Source: Actinomycetes bacterium (GTDB lineage: Bacteria; Actinomycetota; Actinomycetes; Mycobacteriales; Mycobacteriaceae). Taken from it: DNA of 8,401 nt. Below are positions 6,859 to 8,401 of this stretch, one piece after another (the stretch's first letter is position 1; every line of letters begins with the position of its first letter). The position numbers were made by a program, and so were the translations under genes. The notes below the pieces were generated by a model, which saw only the letters and a program-made list of their open reading frames with translations, was not told the DNA's origin and made no database searches. The stretch lies in the NCBI GenBank assembly GCA_022600695.1, contig JAHZJY010000156.1, positions 1 to 8,401 on the forward strand, written 5' to 3'.

Positions 6859-7481
6859 CGCCGAAGCCGCACCGGTCTCGGCGCTCGGCCGCGTTGATCG
6901 TCGTTGTGGCGCTTGCTGGTTGCGGGGCGGTCCTGGGCGTGCTGTGGTCCTGGATGGCCCCGTCGATTCATACCGTCACCGCGCTGACCCGCTCTGGTGA
7001 TCAGGTGGACGCATTCCTCGGAACCGAATCCGACAATCTCTTCGTCGCGGCGGCGATGTTGATCGGACTGTTGTCGATGTTGGCGATCGTCTCGGCGGTG
7101 CTGGTCTGGCAGTGGCGGCCGCACCGCGGACCGGTTCTGGTCACCGCGCTATGGATCGGTCAGCTGGCAGCGGGAGTCACTGCCGCCGGCGCTGGGGCGA
7201 TGCTGGTGCGCTGGCGTTACGGGACCCCCGAGCATCAGGGTGCACCGCTGAGCCCGGAGAATCGGGTGCACTATCTCACCGAGGCGCCCCCGGTTTTCCT
7301 CGGCGACGGCCCCCTTCAGATCGCCCTGAACCTGCTGCTGCCTGCCGCGGTGGCGGCCTTGACCTACGCCGTCATGGCGGTGGCCACGCCCCGGGATGAT
7401 CTGGAGGGCTGGCCCCCCGAAGGCCATCACGGGTTCGAGGCGGCTTCTCGTTCCGGGGTCAGGACCATAACCGGGATCTGA
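6855..7481 (+). CDS. Four-helix membrane protein, DUF2567 family (Rv1591-like)
   Basis: The 208-residue protein has four predicted membrane helices, at about 11-34, 61-86, 93-118 and 153-177. The basic start (KPHRSRR) and the basic 87-92 turn suggest both ends are in the cytoplasm, with outer loops at 35-60 and 119-152. The position after bsaP, the size and the topology match M. tuberculosis Rv1591, a conserved membrane protein of unknown function. No catalytic motif is visible. The start at 6855 overlaps the bsaP stop (ATGA) and is preceded by GGAG 8 bases upstream, so it is probably translated as part of the bioB-bsaP unit. The frame is open upstream to 6756, but that part only overlaps bsaP. 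The last 18 codons overlap the convergent Ddn-like gene. A role in biotin precursor or product movement, or in support of BioB, is only a guess from position. Confidence 0.85.
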   Translation: MTPKPHRSRRSAALIVVVALAGCGAVLGVLWSWMAPSIHTVTALTRSGDQVDAFLGTESDNLFVAAAMLIGLLSMLAIVSAVLVWQWRPHRGPVLVTALWIGQLAAGVTAAGAGAMLVRWRYGTPEHQGAPLSPENRVHYLTEAPPVFLGDGPLQIALNLLLPAAVAALTYAVMAVATPRDDLEGWPPEGHHGFEAASRSGVRTITGI

Positions 7482-7924
7482 CGGGTCGTTCTGCGTTGGT
7501 ATTCGGCGAAGTACGGATACATGTCGACGAGTCGCGGCCACAGGTCGATGCGCTGTTGATCGTCGGCTTGAGCGGCATGGACCGTAAGGCGAGTACCTTC
7601 CGTCAGTACCTCAGCGTGCGGGTTGGCCCGGAGATTCCGCCACCAGGCCGGGTTGACATCGCTGCCGCCATAGGCGGCTGCGACGATGAAGTTCTCGTTG
7701 TCCTTGATGTAGACGAGGGGTACGCGACGGGTCTTGCCGGACTTGCGGCCGGTCACCGTCAGGACCAACATCGGCCAGTTGGGATTGCCGGCGGCACCTT
7801 TGGTCAGCCGGTACATCGCCGCGTGGGCACCGCTGAAGGCACGGATGACCCGGCGCATGGACGGTCTGCTCATCGATATTGTCATGGCGCAGTACAACCT
7901 GGAGCCCAGGGGTTTCTGACTCAC
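7427..7924 (-). CDS. Deazaflavin (F420)-dependent nitroreductase family protein, Ddn-like
   Basis: The 165-residue protein belongs by its motifs to the split-barrel Ddn family (PF04075), whose members bind coenzyme F420 and reduce quinones or nitro compounds such as pretomanid. Visible motifs are LTVTGRKSGKTRRVPL (55-70), AAYGGSDVNPAWWRNLRANP (83-102) and, near the end, [20 protein letters not shown]. Its true substrate cannot be read from the sequence. The GTG at 7924 is chosen because GGGAG lies 6 bases upstream. Internal ATGs at 7885, 7873 and 7858 are alternatives, and a start at 7885 or 7873 would still keep the whole conserved domain. It lies 30 bp after the lipase gene on the same strand, so the two may be co-transcribed. 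Its end overlaps the DUF2567 gene tail to tail by 55 bp. As far as I recall, M. tuberculosis has no such gene between Rv1591 and Rv1592c. Confidence 0.87.
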   Translation of the reverse strand: MSQKPLGSRLYCAMTISMSRPSMRRVIRAFSGAHAAMYRLTKGAAGNPNWPMLVLTVTGRKSGKTRRVPLVYIKDNENFIVAAAYGGSDVNPAWWRNLRANPHAEVLTEGTRLTVHAAQADDQQRIDLWPRLVDMYPYFAEYQRRTTRQIPVMVLTPEREAASNP

Positions 7925-7925
7925 A

Positions 7926-7965
7926 GCCCGCTCCCATCCGGCCGATTCCGACGCCTAGAGCGGGC
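7926..7965 (-). promoter_or_regulatory. 8-bp inverted repeat over the lipase stop and the Ddn-like gene's RBS
   Basis: GCCCGCTC (7926-7933) and GAGCGGGC (7958-7965) are exact inverted copies around a 24-base loop. In the minus-strand message the first arm covers the last codons of the lipase gene. The second arm overlaps the GGGAG ribosome binding site (7931-7935) of the Ddn-like gene. A stem of eight mostly G/C pairs could mask that site until ribosomes finishing the lipase open it, or it could act as a weak terminator. No U-tract is present. Confidence 0.4.
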
Positions 7966-8401
7966 GGAAAGGCACCCGTCCGCCCAGCATGACCCGCGTC
8001 ACGATCCCGCTGAGTCGCCACATTCCGGCGTAGGTGATCGGATTCAGCAGAGTCGGCCACGTGGTTCGGACCAGGTGGGCGTCCAATGGCCTTCCGGCGA
8101 ACCGGTCGGTGAGCCAGCGCAGCGTCATCGGCGCTGACATCGGATGCAGCAGCATGTGCTCACTGAACCGGTCCCGATGGTAGGTGAGTTGTGCCCCGCC
8201 GGATGAGTACCGGTGGGCCAACTCGTCGATATCGTCGACGGCGATCACCGAGTCGTGTACGGCCTGCACAATCAGGACTGGGGGACTCGGCACGGTGCCG
8301 CCGAGTCGGATCGCGTCGAATACGTCCTGAACCTCCGGCATGGCCAGCACCTCCTCCAGTGGGGGGTGCACCCAACGGTCCATGTCATGCCGGAAGTGCC
8401 G
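7955..8401 (-). CDS. Secretory lipase, LIP family (Rv1592c-like), C-terminal part
   Basis: The gene enters from beyond the right edge; the frame is open to base 8401, so 148 C-terminal residues are visible. They include the late part of an alpha/beta-hydrolase core: [20 protein letters not shown], with a likely catalytic aspartate (visible residue 50), then [10 protein letters not shown] with a likely catalytic histidine (visible residue 82). The 32-residue gap between them equals the Asp-His spacing of Candida lipase A, the type member of this family. The nucleophilic serine lies outside the window. Gene order after the Rv1591-like gene and strand match Rv1592c (about 446 residues), a probable lipase acting on acyl esters. 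The TAG stop is at 7955-7957. A C-terminal TM-like stretch is not present. Confidence 0.85.
   Translation of the reverse strand, partial: RHFRHDMDRWVHPPLEEVLAMPEVQDVFDAIRLGGTVPSPPVLIVQAVHDSVIAVDDIDELAHRYSSGGAQLTYHRDRFSEHMLLHPMSAPMTLRWLTDRFAGRPLDAHLVRTTWPTLLNPITYAGMWRLSGIVTRVMLGGRVPFRPL

Noticed and set aside
7496..8137. 213-codon plus-strand open frame across the Ddn-like and lipase genes
   Set aside because: It covers two minus-strand genes with clear family motifs and has no recognisable features of its own.
1..8401. CRISPR arrays, tRNA or rRNA genes, and insertion-sequence ends
   Set aside because: No regularly spaced repeats, cloverleaf-type sequence or terminal inverted repeats with transposase were seen. 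The only mobile-linked hint is the DUF222 fragment at the left edge.

Overview
The window reads as chromosomal DNA of a mycobacterium, most likely a Mycolicibacterium-type relative of M. tuberculosis. The base composition is high in G+C, GTG starts are common, and gene content and order match the biotin neighbourhood of M. tuberculosis (Rv1565c, bioA-bioF-bioD, bioB-Rv1590-Rv1591, Rv1592c). Genes are nearly gap-free, and no intergenic stretch exceeds about 75 bases.

Left edge (1-180): the first 37 codons of a minus-strand gene that looks like a DUF222/REP13E12 repeat-family (HNH-type) protein. A near-perfect mycobacterial LexA (SOS) box covers its start codon. A hairpin at 159-180 separates it from the next minus-strand gene. 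That gene (181-2355) is a large membrane acyltransferase with an N-terminal acyltransferase-3 domain and a C-terminal SGNH domain, homologous to Rv1565c.

Centre (2356-6858): a 73-base divergent region separates the acyltransferase from bioA. Then come bioA, bioF and bioD, packed head to tail, followed by bioB and bsaP. BioF joins pimeloyl thioester to alanine, BioA transaminates the product (KAPA) to DAPA, BioD closes the ureido ring to give dethiobiotin, and BioB inserts sulfur. BsaP is the small cysteine-containing helper reported to be needed by mycobacterial BioB. bioA and bioB each have their own promoter-like -10 hexamer placed exactly 7 nt before a GTG start, which indicates leaderless mRNAs and therefore two transcription units. 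No early-pathway gene (bioC, bioH or bioI) is visible here.

Right part (6855-8401): bsaP overlaps by ATGA with a four-helix membrane protein (Rv1591-like, DUF2567 family), which probably belongs to the bioB unit. Its tail overlaps by 55 bp, in convergent orientation, a Ddn-type (deazaflavin/F420-dependent) nitroreductase-family gene. Upstream of that on the minus strand is the C-terminal third of a LIP-family secretory lipase (Rv1592c-like), which runs off the window. The lipase and Ddn-like genes are 30 bp apart and share an 8-bp inverted repeat that overlaps the second gene's ribosome binding site.

The core is conserved biosynthesis. The points most worth a second look are the recurring leaderless promoter geometry, the SOS box over a start codon, the bioB-bsaP-DUF2567 unit with its uncharacterised membrane partner, and the Ddn-like gene in a position that is empty in M. 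tuberculosis as far as I recall.
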